Positions 23,515 to 38,043 are shown, counted from the stretch's first letter. The stretch: 64,000 nt of DNA from Motacilla alba alba (GCF_015832195.1 NC_052017.1:11670790-11734789), one strand, 5' to 3'. Translations and numbers: made by a program. The notes: generated by a model from the sequence alone, not told the origin.

Positions 23515-26500
23515 ACATGTGATTCTATGATCAGTCCTGACATTCAGTCAGGAGAAAGTTGTCATGCAAGATATGCTATCATTCAGAGCTTAAGTTCCTT
23601 GCTCAGTCTTTTTTTAAGATCTTAGATTTTCACATCCAAAGGACTATCTTTAAATGCAATAAAGTCCTTTTTAGCAAGCCAAGCATCATAAATATTCAAA
23701 AGCCACAGTTGGAACATTATACATAATTGACGTTACAGAAATCTGTTTCCTCTGGCATGACATCAGAGATTGTCAGATTGTGAAATCAAGAGGATGAACT
23801 TCTCACTTGCCAACTTTTCCCTCCTAATCTGTGTTGAAATTTTTTCTTAACAAATCCCAGCAATACCAACCCTTCTCCCAGTCCCACCACAAGGTAGGAT
23901 TTTCCAGAAAGTAAAAGAAAGGCTTTTCACCCACATCTGTCTGCTATCTAAGGAACAGGCAGCTATTGTTAAAGAGTTTTTTCATTGCTTATAATCCTGT
24001 TTCTTACATTCTGCTTTAGGGTCACCATTTAGGCCACAAGACTGTGGAAACAGGCATACTGCCAGTTCCGCATAGCAATATACAATTGGATTATTTCTAC
24101 CCTCTCCCACCAAGGAGAAGAAAAGTAAGGGAAGTTAGATGGGTTTTTTTTTAAATCATCTTATTGACATTCCTCATTGTTGTTTTGTCTGTGTTTATGA
24201 TTAATGAGTCAACAGAGGATTTCCACTAAAACCCCACAGAAGCTGAACCATCAGTCTCTGTAATTTCCATGAGCAGCACCTACAACAGCAGGGCTGCAGC
24301 TGAAGAGGTGCACACCGAGTACGTGTGCTGTGCCTCATAGTCAGCAATCTGCCTGCACAACACACAGCTACAACCAGTTCTCCAAAAAATGGAGGCTTCC
24401 TTCCTGCTGTCAAACAATTCTTGCAGAAATGACAGAACTGTGCAAGGTCTCCTACCCTGGTGCCCAGCACCGCAGCTCACTCCCCCAAGAAATCCAAACA
24501 TTTTCTTCATCCCTTCCTCAGAGTTTTACATTAACCTCTGGGCATTGCAGTATCTCTACCACCAGCCATGCCATGTGTTAACCCTGCCGCCCCTTTTCCA
24601 AGCATGACTCTCACAGTCTGACTCTTACAATCCTGTCTCTCACAGGACTGTAAGGAATAGACAGTTTTTTCTAACCTGCCTGCAGCCCAGAGAGGCAGAG
24701 GTGAGCCCATTGTAGCAAGAGCCAGAGCATCCTATGGGAAATGCATGACTTTCCTCTGGGCTCTTCCCCTCCTGAGAGCTGGGAGAGGGAGTTTTCAAAT
24801 AAATAAAATTATAAAATGTTTTCACTGATGGAAGTAGTTATGAATACATATATTTAAAAACCCAAAAATAAATAACAACTTGTCCAGCAAGCACCTGCTA
24901 CTCCCTTCCAGAAGTTAAACACTATAACCTTCTGCATCCATGTAATCCCTTTTTGAACCCCCAAAACCTTGCCACTCTTTACATATTACAAGCACAGCTT
25001 GGGTACAAGAAATTTTGCAAACCACTGATAGAGAGCAAGTTTCCTCTATAAAAGTGAGCTACTACAGCCCAACCAGACATGGCTGGAGCACACAAAGCTG
25101 CAAATCAGAAGACCTTTCACCGTCCTGTACGCTTGAGCTTACTGCAACAGCATTACAGTCACACGTACTTACAGTGGCTTGAACCCTCCTGACTCCAAAA
25201 CAAGCAAATAATGACTTAGTGATTTTCCTTGAGCCTGACCAGGTAGCCACACTTGGACCACCATACTGCTAAGTGGTCTGAAGAAGGGTAAATAACTCAA
25301 TGGAGAACATTTCTACTGCTGAGCTGAGAGACAATAAATAATTGTGCTCTGAAAATAGCACAGATTTTTCTATACACTAAGTACAATTGCTGAGAAAAAG
25401 CCTAGCTATATATGTTTATTTTAAAGAATGTACTCCATTCATGATTATAAAACATTTCCTTGCAGCTGTAATATTTGTTAGACACATTCCTTTTAAGCAT
25501 CTCCAAAATTCTCAGAACAAGTAGAAAGCCCTCCTGAAACCTGAAAAAAGTCAATATTCTTTCAACTTCATAACATGTTTCAGCCCCACAAGTTGCATTA
25601 CAGCAATAAAAGCCCACAGGATCCAAAGCTACAAACAGGAATTCCTGCACCTACCACACTCTGCACCCAGCACTATATGGAATACAGCAGCTGCATAAGG
25701 AAACTCAGCAGTGCTACCCAGCAGGAGCACCAGGCATGAAAGAACTTTGCCAAATGTTGCTGAAAGAGGAAAAAAAAACCCACAAAACACCAAAAAAAAA
25801 AAAAAAAAAACCTCATCAAAAATCCCTACAAATGCAAATCTTTGTTACCCCCTGTAATGGGATTTTGGCCTGATCTCCACCTGCAGATTACCAATATTGC
25901 TTTAACTAACAAGCCTTAAAATTAGCTAAATTTTCACAAAGCAAAGTGTCAAGTAATTAAAATAAAATAATACAAAAATATTACCCTATTCACTTCAGCA
26001 CTGAGCAAGAACAAATTCAAAAGACAAAAGACACCACTTCATCCACGTCTGCTTTGTCAAGACCACCAGCAACATCTACATTCTCTTCATGGCCTCCAAA
26101 CCCCCAATTTGCTATTAGTGGTTATTGAAATCTTTCATCTGGGCGCTGCACCTTGAAACAAGTTCTTCACGCCTGGATGCTGCCTCCCATGTTATTAAGA
26201 GGTCACACAAATTTTCATTGACTATTTGCTCAACAAGGGTAAAAATATCAGAATATGGTCTAAAGCAAACACACATTAACTGAGTATTTAATCCTCATCT
26301 TGTTTACTAATGCTTATTGTGATGACTTCTGTTACATATTCATGAAATATGAGGCAGCTATAGTACACACATTGCACTAACCAGTAAAGATGCAAAATGA
26401 AAGCATCTTTACTGGGGAAAAAGAAGAAAACAAAACAAAACCACAACCTAACGAAAACCCAAAACCTAACAATAACGACAGCTGAAAAATCTTTGTCCTT

Positions 26501-29500
26501 GTTGGCACATTATAAGTAACAAATTTCAAAGCATCAAGAATTACTTAAATTCCCAGCTGTTAGGGCAGAAAAGCACATGAGACCAGCAGAAGATTAATAA
26601 AAGTTAGAATAGGACTACACAAAAGAAAAAATGCAAAGTCAGAATGAGATGTGTGCCAATAAGAACAAAATTAGAGTAATTATTTGGATGGGTTACAGGC
26701 CAGAGATAAAAACACGATAAATTCTCAGAAAACCGGATTACTAAGAAAGCTTTTTGAAATTAAAAACCAACATAAATCAAAACAGGATGAATGACGTTTG
26801 GATAATATTATTTAACTGATTAAATTAAATTTTAGTTAGTATATTGTGGTAAGAAAGAGAGCTATAATAACTATAAAGAATTTTTACAGCCATAACAGAA
26901 CAGAAAAACTGGTAAGTCTGATGTGAATCTCCTCCTTTATTTGAGCTGTTTATTATCGCCATAATGCTTTTCTTTATGTTATTATTTAGGAAACTGTTCT
27001 GAAATTATACCAGTTTTGATGGTAAAGGTGCTTATACCTAGATCATTGTTGAAATTATTTGTCTAAGACAATTCATCAGAATATTGAATTAATGTACACT
27101 AAAATTGCTTTTTTATGAGATACTAGTAGATTCCCATTCATATTTCATAGACGTCAGATTGGTGAGAATTTTGTCTTTTAAAGTAATTATAGGGAATATG
27201 AACAATCAGAAAAATTGTCTCTAATAAGTATAAGCATTTGCAGCTCAAACCTTCTTCATTTATTCATGTTAAAACAGTATCGCATAAATTATCAATTCAA
27301 CCAATGCTAACCACACACTTCAGATTCTGAATAAGAAATAACCATATCTGGTTTTGAGCCTTCAGTAGCCAGTGAATTATTGGCAAATTATTTTCAAAGA
27401 ATAAATAGTTAAAAACTAATTGTAGCATGGTCAGATATAATTCACAAACATAAAAAGGAAACCTATTTTGTCATTATCAATTTTTTCCTCCACCTTTTTT
27501 CTGTCAGCTTTGTTTAATGTGAAGCAGTAATGAGCAAGAATGAGATATGAGAGGAGATTGTCTTTCTCCTCTGGAAATTAGACAGATGCCAAAATGTTAT
27601 ATTTTTCTGTTCACCTCTGATCCAACTCTTTGATGTGGTGGCAAAAGGTCAGAATATTTCTGATTGCTAATGACCTCTGGGATATAAAACAGACATAACT
27701 TGAGCAATCTCTTGGTCTAACCTAGAGAGGACAGGTATCTAAGTGACAGCAAGAGACCAGCAACTGACCCCACTGGTAGGCAGCCTAATGAGAGGGCTCA
27801 TGCTTCTGTTAAGAAAAAGGATCAGATTGGGACATTTTCCTAAAATCATCAGCAGAGACACAAAATTCTGTATGAGATAGTTCATTTGTCCTGATACTCC
27901 TGTGCTTATCATCAGTGCATGATGGGTTCTTTGTTGTGACTGGGTTTTTCATATGTGCTTGGAGTACTAGTGTTTGTTGGTTTGTTTTTTTTTACTTTTA
28001 TTAATAGTTTTTGAGGTGTTTAAATAATTTTTCTTCTGTTGCAGATAATAAAAGAGCATGTTTCTGCTCCAAGAGAATTCAAGTCCTTGGATTAAACTGG
28101 AGAGGTCCAGTACAGACTGGAGACCACAGGAGAAATCCTTGTGGGCAAAGGGAAAGGTCAGAGCCTGCTGCTTGCACCCAGAGACACAGAGGGACTGTGG
28201 TGCTGTCACACATCTCCAGGCTGGGCAGGGCAGGAGGGGAGGCCACATTTAGCTTCCCCTGTGCACCCATTCTAGGCTGCTGCCCTGGTCTGATATAGGT
28301 GCTCATCTGCCTATCTGCAAATATATCAATAATAAATAGGAGATAAGGGGATGATGGCTATGACCATTAAAACAGGATGGGGTTTTTTGCATTACATAAC
28401 TCTGTGAATCTTCCTTGGCAGCAGTTGTCAACACAACAGTATTTGTGGTGCTACAAAACAAACCCCTGTAGTTATTCATCCTTTAAGGGGAAGGGTGGTG
28501 GGTCCAAAGTCAAAGACAACTGCTCATTGAGCTGATGCACAGTCTGCAGCTATCTCAAACTGAGTCACTAAGTCACTATTGCTGCCAAGTGTGAAGACTC
28601 CAAGGATTACATACTAGAGGGAATAGAGCAGCTCTGAATATAAGAGCATTTTTGCTTTTACAGGAAAAAGATCTTTCAACCAGATATTAATGTTTAAATA
28701 CAGTAATTGTGGAAAAAAAATCCGTCTCCATTCACGTTGTCTTTTTCTTCATGTAATAGCTCTTTCGGAATCTTTTTAAATCATGTGAACTGCTGCACCA
28801 AGTTGTTATGGCAACTGGAATTTTGAAAGTAAATTAATTTTGCCATAAGATGTTATTAAGACCAGGTAAGGATGGCCTTGAATAATAATATCTCCTTTTT
28901 GTTTGGAGAGGATATGCTATCTCAAACTTTAACACTGGTTTTTACTTAAGCCAACACATGTTATTACTATATGAATGATCTTTAGAACAAATGCAAAATA
29001 AATTATTTCATTTTTGCTATGAATTCTTGAATTAGACCTTCTCATCAGCAGCATCATCCTATAATAGCAGGGATTCTACGATACTTAAGTAATTTGTGAT
29101 ACGTCTAGTAAAAGCAAACAAGATCAGTTTTCCAAACTGGAATCAATCTAGAGCAAAGCTGCTGATTTCACTTTTAGTGCAACTGAGGAAAAAAAAACCA
29201 AAAACAACAAAACAAAACAATAGGCTTTAATTTTAAAAGTTGGATTTTGTCCTGTAGCATTAAAAATCTGCCCAGCTCTTTTCTATTCCAGAGTGATATC
29301 TGTGTATCCACCTACTGACATTAGATTTTGACCTTCCTTACTCAGGTAGAATAATACTTTCTCAAAGCAGTACTCTACTTGGAACTGCTGGAATAAAAGG
29401 AGACAAAAGTGTGATCTCAGTCAATAATGCAGGTAATATAACAGGCCTGCTGAAATTTTAATTTTGTAGGATTTTGGAGATTGCCTAGAGACAGAAACTC

Positions 29501-31257
29501 TCTCCAGAAGTAAGCAATGGTTCTGACTACAGCGTGTAGGGTGTGGATGTGCCACCATAAAGGACACACCTTGACTCTGAGATCCAGGCTGATGTCTCAG
29601 TTCTGCAGTGTTGTCTCACAAACCTCCTCCCTGTCTAAAAGAGTCCTGGTTTGATGCATTCATACTCCCTGCCTCTTATTCATGCCATTTGGTAGTGATA
29701 GATGGGATCATAAAACAGATTCTGTGAAATTTAGAATATAGACATTTATTGATTTGTTTTTTATGGCACTGATATTTTGATTAGCCTGCTGTGGGGGAAA
29801 ATACAGAAAGAACTGACCTGCCCCCAAAGGCCAGACAAGTGTCTTGAGAGCCTTGTCACTGTAAATGAGTAAATGAGAGAAGCAAGCTCCTCCAAACAGC
29901 AATCATGAATGTCACATTATATATATGCTGCTTTAGTCAAGTGCCTTGAATCATCAAAAGCACCAATTTCCTTTCAATAAACAATCAAATATATGCCCAA
30001 AACTTCTAGAGAGTAATTTTCTCTTCATCCTCTCTGCTTATCATTTCCTTTTTGAGGTATATAGCACTCCTAGGAGCATTTCAGGAACAAATACTTAAGA
30101 CATTTCAACTTGCTGGGATACTGATATAGTGAAGAGAAAGTATTTTAGGGTACGGTGTTTTGTTTTGTGAATGGCTAAGGTAGACAATGGAGAGAATGCT
30201 CCAAATCACTGAAACTGGTGTTCCATAATAAGGAAAAAGGATGACATTGTGCCTTTTCCATGCTGGAATATTCTCATATGGGTTCCCATTAGCTTCCTCA
30301 GATATACCATGTATAATTTTGTCTCCTAAAGTTATAATCATTTCAAATTCAGTCCCACAGACTGAATAATTTGGCTTCTGTTTTTTAACTTCTTGTCCTC
30401 TGACATACTGCAGTCTATCCACAGCTGGGAAAGGATAAGCTGGCTGTAGGTTGACGTCTGGTGCTATTATTGTAATGAGATCCCCTCAGATTTTGGGATG
30501 AAAGCAATCACCACTTTGAGTGGAAGGAAAGAATATCTCCCTGATCTCATATAGGTGGAGACTGTTCTTTTCTCTTTTGGTCTCCTTAGTAGCAGGGATT
30601 GGACTTCCTTCTTAGCATCACCTGGAAGACTTCTTTAGTAGAATAGATACTTGTAAAACTCTTAATCATGCCTCATCACCTTCTGTAGTTGGAAATTTAG
30701 TCTTTTAGCTCAAGGATAAGTCTCCTATAGGCTGATGGTGAATATTTGGTCTATGATGTTAGTGCTGTGTTCTCCAGAAGAGGAAGCTTCTAAAGTTGAT
30801 GTTGACTGAAGTTCCTTACCATTTCAGGGAAGAGGACTCAGAGACTTACAAGGCACTACCCAAACCAATGCTTACATGTCCTATTTGGTGATAGGAAAAT
30901 GTTTAGTATCACTTTGAGTTAGGATTTTATCATTGGAAATGCTTATAAATTGTGATCTTTCAGCTAAAATGTTATTATTGAGGTCCTGAATACTTTTAAT
31001 GGGAACTTTGACGTTGAGGTGCTCAGCTTGGTTTCAAGGTTTAGGTGCTTACTATAAATTTCTAGAAATTTATCTTAGAAATAACCTAAAATTAATACTT
31101 TGGAATAAGAAAATTCCTAACTTCATGCTATGGTAGTCTGTATAAGTGATTCACTTCATGTTTAATTTAATTTCAATTAATGTTGAGTAATGAAGTTTAT
31201 ACACTTGAAAAGGAAGTGTGGCATAATGTAAACAGATTGTTGCAAAAGAAATTAGTC
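23515..31257. other. Repeat-poor unique sequence
   Basis: No gene is recognised. The only low-complexity sequence of note is an A-run at about 25782-25810. Part of this stretch (about 26280-27560) is very AT-rich, free of known repeats and full of ATTA/TAAT cores. It contains a perfect hairpin at 26381-26415. Bases 28060-28300 are more GC-rich and open on both strands, but without a recognisable product. Confidence 0.55.
26381..26415. repeat. Perfect hairpin, 13-bp arms
   Basis: ccagtaaagatgc (26381-26393) and gcatctttactgg (26403-26415) are exact reverse complements separated by the 9-base loop aaaatgaaa. The stem would be stable in DNA or RNA. No target duplication is obvious at its edges, so a MITE origin is not supported. 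Confidence 0.8.
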
Positions 31258-31468
31258 CAGGTCCGGTCCAACTCTCATTAAATCAGTGGAAACTTTCCAA
31301 ATAGGAGTAGGATGAGCCCACAATAGCATAAACCCAGACTGAAGTCCATGGGCCTACTTTGGATTCACACAAGTAAAAGTGAGACTGCAATTTCATTCCC
31401 AGTGTTTAGTAGCTGCAGTACAAAGCAGGCTCTGCTGTTGCACCTTAGGTGGAGTTTTGCCCCATCAC
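31258..31468. mobile_element. Ancient amniote interspersed repeat remnant
   Basis: The segment has a run like tccaact..cattaaatcagtggaaactttcc..ataggagtaggatgagccca, then ctgaagtccatgggcctactttggattcacacaagtaaaagtgagactgcaattt. This matches, with decay, a module I remember as widespread in turtle, crocodile and bird genomes (cattgaagtcaatgg, ggatttacac, gtaactgag). That module is usually assigned to old CR1/L3-type or related SINE families. Family and strand are uncertain because the copy is old and the ends are worn. Confidence 0.45.
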
Positions 31469-34400
31469 AGTGATTCACAGATATCCCACTTAGTCATGAG
31501 TGTTCTCATCATCAGTGCAAACGCACTTTCCCCAGTGTTTGCTTAGGCAGTCAGCGTGGCACTGACTAATTTCCTTTGTGAGTCTGGGTCTCACTGCTGT
31601 AAGAGGGCAAGGGTGGAAAAGCAGCAAAATTATAGAAGTTAACTTTTGCACACATAATGAGTAATAAACGCAAAGGCTTGGACTCCACAGAAAGTGGTCA
31701 CTGGGGGAAACTCCAGTGAATCCCACCTTACCATTGGAAAAAAAATCTACCAGAAAATAACACAGCAAAACTATATGGGAGAAAATTTATTCTATGTTTT
31801 AAGCAGGAAGTAATAAAGCCAACAATATAAATAGAGTAGATAAGCAAAGAATAGTCTCAGTCTAACCACAGCACTTTAGTAAATCCCATTAGGCAACTAT
31901 TTTCATGTTGAAACAACTGTGTTTTAAAAGCACTCAAGTTTTATTGAAGGTGAAGAGGACTTGGGCTTTTAGATTAGTCAGGATTTCTCAGAAATTCCAC
32001 CCATCAGTCTTTCCCTGGAAAAGATTTAAAGTTTTGCATGGAGTCCTATAAATCAAGGGAAACTCAGAGCAATGTAGAACTTCAGGACACACCAAGAGAA
32101 ATTGTATCAGATGTCCCCAAACAAAGAAACTTGGAGGAAAGGCTTAACATACAAATGTTCTCAAAAACTTTTTAAACATATATTTAATGGTGCTGTTACA
32201 ATTAAACTCATGAAACTTAGTTTTATGCCTTTAAACAGCATGTTCAGCACTCAAACATGACAGCAGAAAGTCAAGTCAATGCACTGTTTTGATTTTCTCT
32301 GGTATTCTTGGAAGTAAGCTGTTTCAGACCCAGCATCATTTTTCCTAACTCCAGAAATGTGATGGACTGCCTACACATGCAGTTTTGTTTCTATGGTTTC
32401 TCCTTAACAGTAACAGAGAGAGGGCTAATTGCATATCTCCATATTTCCATGTGCCACACAAACAAATGTGTGGATGACAGCGTGGTGCCCTATGCTCCTG
32501 GGAGGGATTCCACAAATAACTGCCCACATGTATGTTGGAAGAGTTCATACTGAAGTTAAACATGTAAGGAAATATATTATATCATAAGAACTACCACCTG
32601 GAACTTACCATTCTAGGAATTTCACTCTATTCCATATATTTCACATAGCAGGTATGAGATGGGGCTTTGCTAATATATTTGATAGTTTAGTGGAAAATCT
32701 AAAAAAAAAATCTCTCAGTGAAGTGGAAATCCTCAGAAATTAAAAAAGTCCCACTGTAAGAATCAGCATAAGGGGCTATTGTGAAAAACAGATATATTCA
32801 TATACACATTTAAAATAAAAAGCATGGCCACAAATTCAAATGTTGAATTTAAAAAACATTAATATAATATAATATAATATACTAATAGTGAATATTTACT
32901 ATTAACTTACTCTTATCTTGTTTAACTACTGAAATATTTTTCCTCTGGGTTGGGTGTAATTGCTTTTTTGAGACCTAGTATTGTCCAACACCTTTTATAC
33001 ACTATTTGTTCAACACTGATGTTAAAATTTCTGTAAGTTTTCATTAAAACACCTGGAAACGGTCTAGCAGATGGTTTTATACTGGGATAATGCTTTCAGT
33101 CATATTTTCTTTCCATGGGTGGGTGGTTTATATTCCTTCAGTGTCTACTGAACATGACCATGAGATTCATGCCTTGCCAATTTTTGTAAGTTCCTGTCTT
33201 ATGTTCATAAATGTGGTATGCATGAATCACCAAAGATTACAAGCTACAATGAGGTTTTCTTTATTCAGGACATACATTTGCTCCCCAGGACATGAATTCT
33301 TCAAGGAAAACACTCTGAACCTGAGACATCCACTGATTTATACTGTAATGGTTGTAGGAGGTCTTAGCCTCTGCATGCCACTCATTTTGGTTGTTTATTC
33401 CACATATATAATCCTTCTAAATAAAGAATTTATTAGAATTAGACTATAGGTAATTTAGATGCAAGGAAAGTGATTGTGTGCTGTAAAACTTGGATTGTAT
33501 GAGCAAAAAATGACTGGCTTAGATGCCAGGCATTGATTATACAGCATATACAGGGATGTCAAGCTCTTCCACGGGCTCACAGCTGCTAACACAGTGAGCC
33601 AGCCTGCCTGAAGTCCTGAAGAAAGAATATATTTCAGAACACATTTTCTACTTGGACCAAGTGCTTATCTGATAGTTGCAGCTGGCTGTCTTTAAGATAG
33701 GGGAAATCAGTGTCATGTCAGGGCTTAGATAGCATTTCTTTCAATAGTGCACTGGCAGAAGTGTTGCCTAAGTTCCAAAAATGACAAGAATATTTTCCCA
33801 AAAAATGTTGTGCCCTTAGTTGAGTCCCTAATTTAAGGGATTAAATGAACACCACCTTTTTTGAGGGGCTGGGTCATTTGAGAGACCCAAGAGATCAAGA
33901 AGAAGGCAAACTGACTTCACCCTGGCTTCAAAGACTCTTCTGGAAGCTCACACTCCCTGGATGTACATCACTGTTTTCCAGCAATCACTGACACCTGGAG
34001 ATCTCTTCCTTTTCTGTGCACAGAGTTCTGGATTTCCCCCTGGAGGGAACTTCAGGGTGTACTGCGCTATAGCCTCCATAATGGCTGAGCTCATTTAGAT
34101 CTCTCCAAACGGTTTCAAATTTGCTGGCTCATAGGTAATAGTGAGAGTGGAGCCAGAGCAGCTCCACTCTGTGGTAATTTTCTGGGGCCTGCAAAAAATC
34201 CAGGAAGGAAAGCAGATACTAAGGAAGCTAGTCTATTCTAAACCAAGATTAATTAGTATCTGACCCACTATTGTAAATTATAGGTTTCATTGGTGTTGTC
34301 CACAGCTGAGGTCAATCCTAGACATTTTCATGTGATCCTGATCTTCCAGGTATCACCCCTGCAGCTATGCCTAACCTGACACTCTTGTCAGAAGGACTGT

Positions 34401-37400
34401 AAAATCCCCTTACAAGACTTGCAAAATGTGGTTGTGTAGTTAGGTAGATAAAAAACAAAACTGAAAGACAATAATTGAAAACAGGAAGCAGAACATCAGG
34501 GGAGCAGAAGGATCACCATTATAAATATATGCTGATGTGTGCAGGGAGACAGAACTTCAGAGAGAGACAGAGACCACAATCACTTGGTAAAACTGAAAAA
34601 CAAAGAATATGGGACCTGCTACATTAACTGAAATAGCAACTTTAGTTTGTCATTTCATGACTTTGGAGTATCTTACTTCTACATATGCATAGGATTGATG
34701 TGAGTGTGGAAGGTTAAAGTTATTATCGTCTCCACTTCTGTACAATGAAATAAATAAAAACCAATACAATGCATTCTATCTTTCCCCCATGAGCCAGGAT
34801 TTTGAGAAGCCTGTCAGGCAGACTGTGAAATAAAATATTCATGGAAAACCTCAGCCCCTGGGGACATACCCTTAAGTGATCAGTAGGGATAGTGAGGAAG
34901 CGTAAACAAAGATCTTCCACTCCCTGCTTTACAACTTAAACCTTTCCTAAGCTTATAGGTACTTGTGTCCAAAACACATAAGGAAGTTTTTTAGGTAAGG
35001 GAAATTCTCCTCTATTTACCAGAACAGGGGTACCAGGAAATTAAGAAAGATTAGGTAAACCATTAGTGCAAGAAGAAATGGAAACCGAATCCTAGTATAG
35101 CACTCAATTCACAAAGTCTTCTTTTGTTTATCTAGATATTTATTTACACAATTGATAAACCAGGATATATTTTTGGGGTTTTTAGTTTGTGTGAATTGTA
35201 TTCTTTTTATTTTACTTTGTTTAAATAAAATGATAGAGTCCTCTATATCTCAATAAAAATATAAAATAGTTGGTTTGGGTCTGTTTGACATTGAAATGTA
35301 CCTAATATTGTGCTGATTATTCTTCACATCTATAATACCTCTCACGCCAAAAGTTGTGGTTTGTCTTTTCATATTACAAGCTTCATAAGAGTTTGTGCTT
35401 TCTGCGGAGCATAGCAGGTCACAGCAATTTAACCTAGTGCTAATAAAATAAGGGTGTATATATATGCAACAAATAACTGGTGTTTTACCATTACCATTCA
35501 AAGCCTTGGACCTTGATGGGATGGTTCCCCTCCTGCAAAAGAGGTAGTCTTAAAAGCATCTGTTAATAAGATAACATAAGAGATTTGTCGAAAGAATGAA
35601 GTTATAATATTCAGAATACAGGTCTATTATAGGCAAGTGATAAAAGGCCTGGAAATATCTATTGTTTTATCAAAGTTGGGGAAGAATCCAGTTGTATTTC
35701 ATGACAATTTTTTAATCAAACATAATCAAAAGTGTTTCATTTTTAACTTATTTTTTGTTAGCTGTCTTAGCCTGAGAAATGGGAACGTCAGCTAAAAAGT
35801 AAATGAAGTCATGAAAATAGAATTAAAGTTAACTTGATAGTTTAAAATGGATGTCGTACCATGATAAAAATGCAGAAAGACCCGAAGGAATATTTTGAAC
35901 TTTTGTGAAAGAATAAACTGGGTCTTACAAACCAGCTGAGTTGAGAGGTTTTTTGGCCAGCATGTTATTAATTTATTGCAGTGTGTGAATAAGAATTAAA
36001 CTTCAATAAAAATTTTCCAAAACCTCAATGATCAATAGTGTTTATTTGATCATTAGTACATCATTAGGTATTGTCCACAGGAGTAAGAAACATGGCTCAA
36101 GGAGGAGAATATATAGTTATTTAATGTACAAAAGTCCTACAGACTGTTCAAAGCACTGAAATGGAGAAAGACATATTAAGAAACATAAAAGTGATGAAAA
36201 TATCCTTGTGTTGCAAACAGCAGTTTTGTGCTGAGATCAGTAGACTGAGTTTGCAGTTCCATTGTATTTTCTAATCTATTATTTATTTGGTATTCATTTT
36301 GCACTGTTCAGTCCTTCTACCCTTTGGGCTTCCCCCATCTAAACTAGATCTGTGTGACAAGTCATCTGTTTAAAACCTCCACCACAAGATGGAAAGAACT
36401 TTTTGTTTTCCCATAACAGAAATTAAAATAATACCATTTAAGGAAAGTGAAATTATCGTCCCTTCCAAGCCTCTTCATAACTATATAAGAATATTGACCT
36501 TTTCAAATCTTGAAGTTGAATTTATATTTCAGAGCTGTACAAGATTTGGACTTGAATTCACTATTCAGAAGGCCCCATATTCAGATAGCACAGAACTCAC
36601 TGTTCTGTTTAAATTTAAGTCTGGGAGACAGCTGAAATAAATTCTCAGCTCAGCTTCCTGACTGGCTGCTAACTGGAATGTCACCTGAGAATTCCGTTGA
36701 TAAGTAAGGTTTTGTAGACCATAAAAATAAGACAAGGACCCATGTTGTTTGCTCTAGGACATGTGCAGCCATTCAAAGTTCTGAAGTGTTCATTTATTGC
36801 ATTTTACTTTAGGCTTAAAGAAATTTGATGACTGTTTTCATGGATCCCATCTTGATATTTTACATAGTGGGAGGAAAGGCACACCCAAGGCTGTCCTATG
36901 GAAAACAGTAAAGAACAATGGACCAGGAAAAAAGAAGTTAATTCCTAATACCACTACAGGAAGTGATTCTTTTTTACAGGTTACCGTCCTGGTAGGGGTG
37001 ATGTTCCCTTTTAATGGGATTACCATCATGATTTGAATATTTCCAGTTTGCTCTTTCTAGAATATGGAAAGTGGGAAACAATTGTAGCTATTGAGGATGA
37101 GCTAATGTTCATACTAATGAGCATACTATTAAATTTTCAAAAGATAGGCCTAGAACTCCATTTTAGAAGGCTGAAACACTTATGAGAGAGGATCCATGTG
37201 GACATTTGTAAGAAATATTCTTTTACTGATTATGTTGAATGCTCAACACAGGTACTGACCTTATAGAAAGACCACATGATGAGTCCCTATAGTCTGAGCA
37301 CTCAGAACTTCCCATGCATGCTCTGCTCTTGTTTGCTCTCTGCCTCTCTCACATTTGTTCTTTCTCTCTGAGCAGGACAGGAGATACATGTGGTTGATTG

Positions 37401-37494
37401 AAAATTGGAATAACCTCCTCTAATGGCAGGTGATGCTGCTGGAACTTGTAATACCCTGTTAGGTTTCCCTTGTGCTTTTGCATTTATCTCAGTC
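31469..37494. other. Unique non-coding sequence
   Basis: No gene or named repeat is seen apart from a short (ATAAT)n run at 32860-32882. The longest frame (33090-33449, plus, 119 codons) has hydrophobic stretches but no recognisable domain, no splice-site logic and no matching partner. I treat it as chance. Confidence 0.55.
32860..32882 (+). repeat. Short ATAAT microsatellite
   Basis: About four units of ataat/taata in a row. Short and probably of little note except as a polymorphic marker. Confidence 0.7.
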
Positions 37495-37943
37495 TGTAAT
37501 GTCAGAACCCAGAATGTCCCTCAGACATTCTTGGATGTTCCAGACCCAGGTCAGAAGCATCTGAGACCCTGGCATGCAGCCAGAAACCCCTGTGGCTTTG
37601 AATCTGACCCATGGAACAATTTACCAACTTTGCAGGAAGAACAAGAAGTCACAAAATTTAGGTATTGTAATAGAAGTAGTCACGAAGTGAAAGGAAGGAT
37701 TTTTGAGTGCTGTACAGGGGGGTTTTAAGCCTTGAATGCAGGGGTCCAAGTTTTGTACATGGGGGTCAGGGGATCTAAGATGGAGGGATTTGGGTGTGTC
37801 CTGTCCTCTTTCTTTCTCCTTCCTAGCCTCCATGTCTTTGGTGATGTTGGCACTCACAGATTGGTTTAGAGTAGAAAGTCACTATTCAATATAGATAGTA
37901 GGCATTGGAGGAAAAATATAAAAATATAACACGTAATGTATGA

Positions 37944-37950
37944 TATAAAA
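37944..37950 (+). promoter_or_regulatory. LTR TATA box
   Basis: TATAAAA lies about 94 bases before the LTR's AATAAA signal, which is normal spacing for the U3/R boundary. Whether it still drives transcription cannot be told from sequence. Confidence 0.6.
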
Positions 37951-38043
37951 GATAGCACCAGCCCCCTGGGAGGGCAGTGTGCCCTTGTCTGACCTGCTGA
38001 ATGGGCCACAGCAGTTCAGGAAAAGAATCTTTAGATAACCTAC

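Noticed and set aside
26381..26415. miRNA gene at the perfect hairpin
   Set aside because: The stem is only 13 bp with no pairing beyond it, too short for a normal precursor, and I recognise no known miRNA sequence.
33090..33449. 119-codon plus-strand frame with hydrophobic stretches
   Set aside because: No domain or family resemblance, no splice or promoter context. Hydrophobic stretches are expected from T-rich codons.
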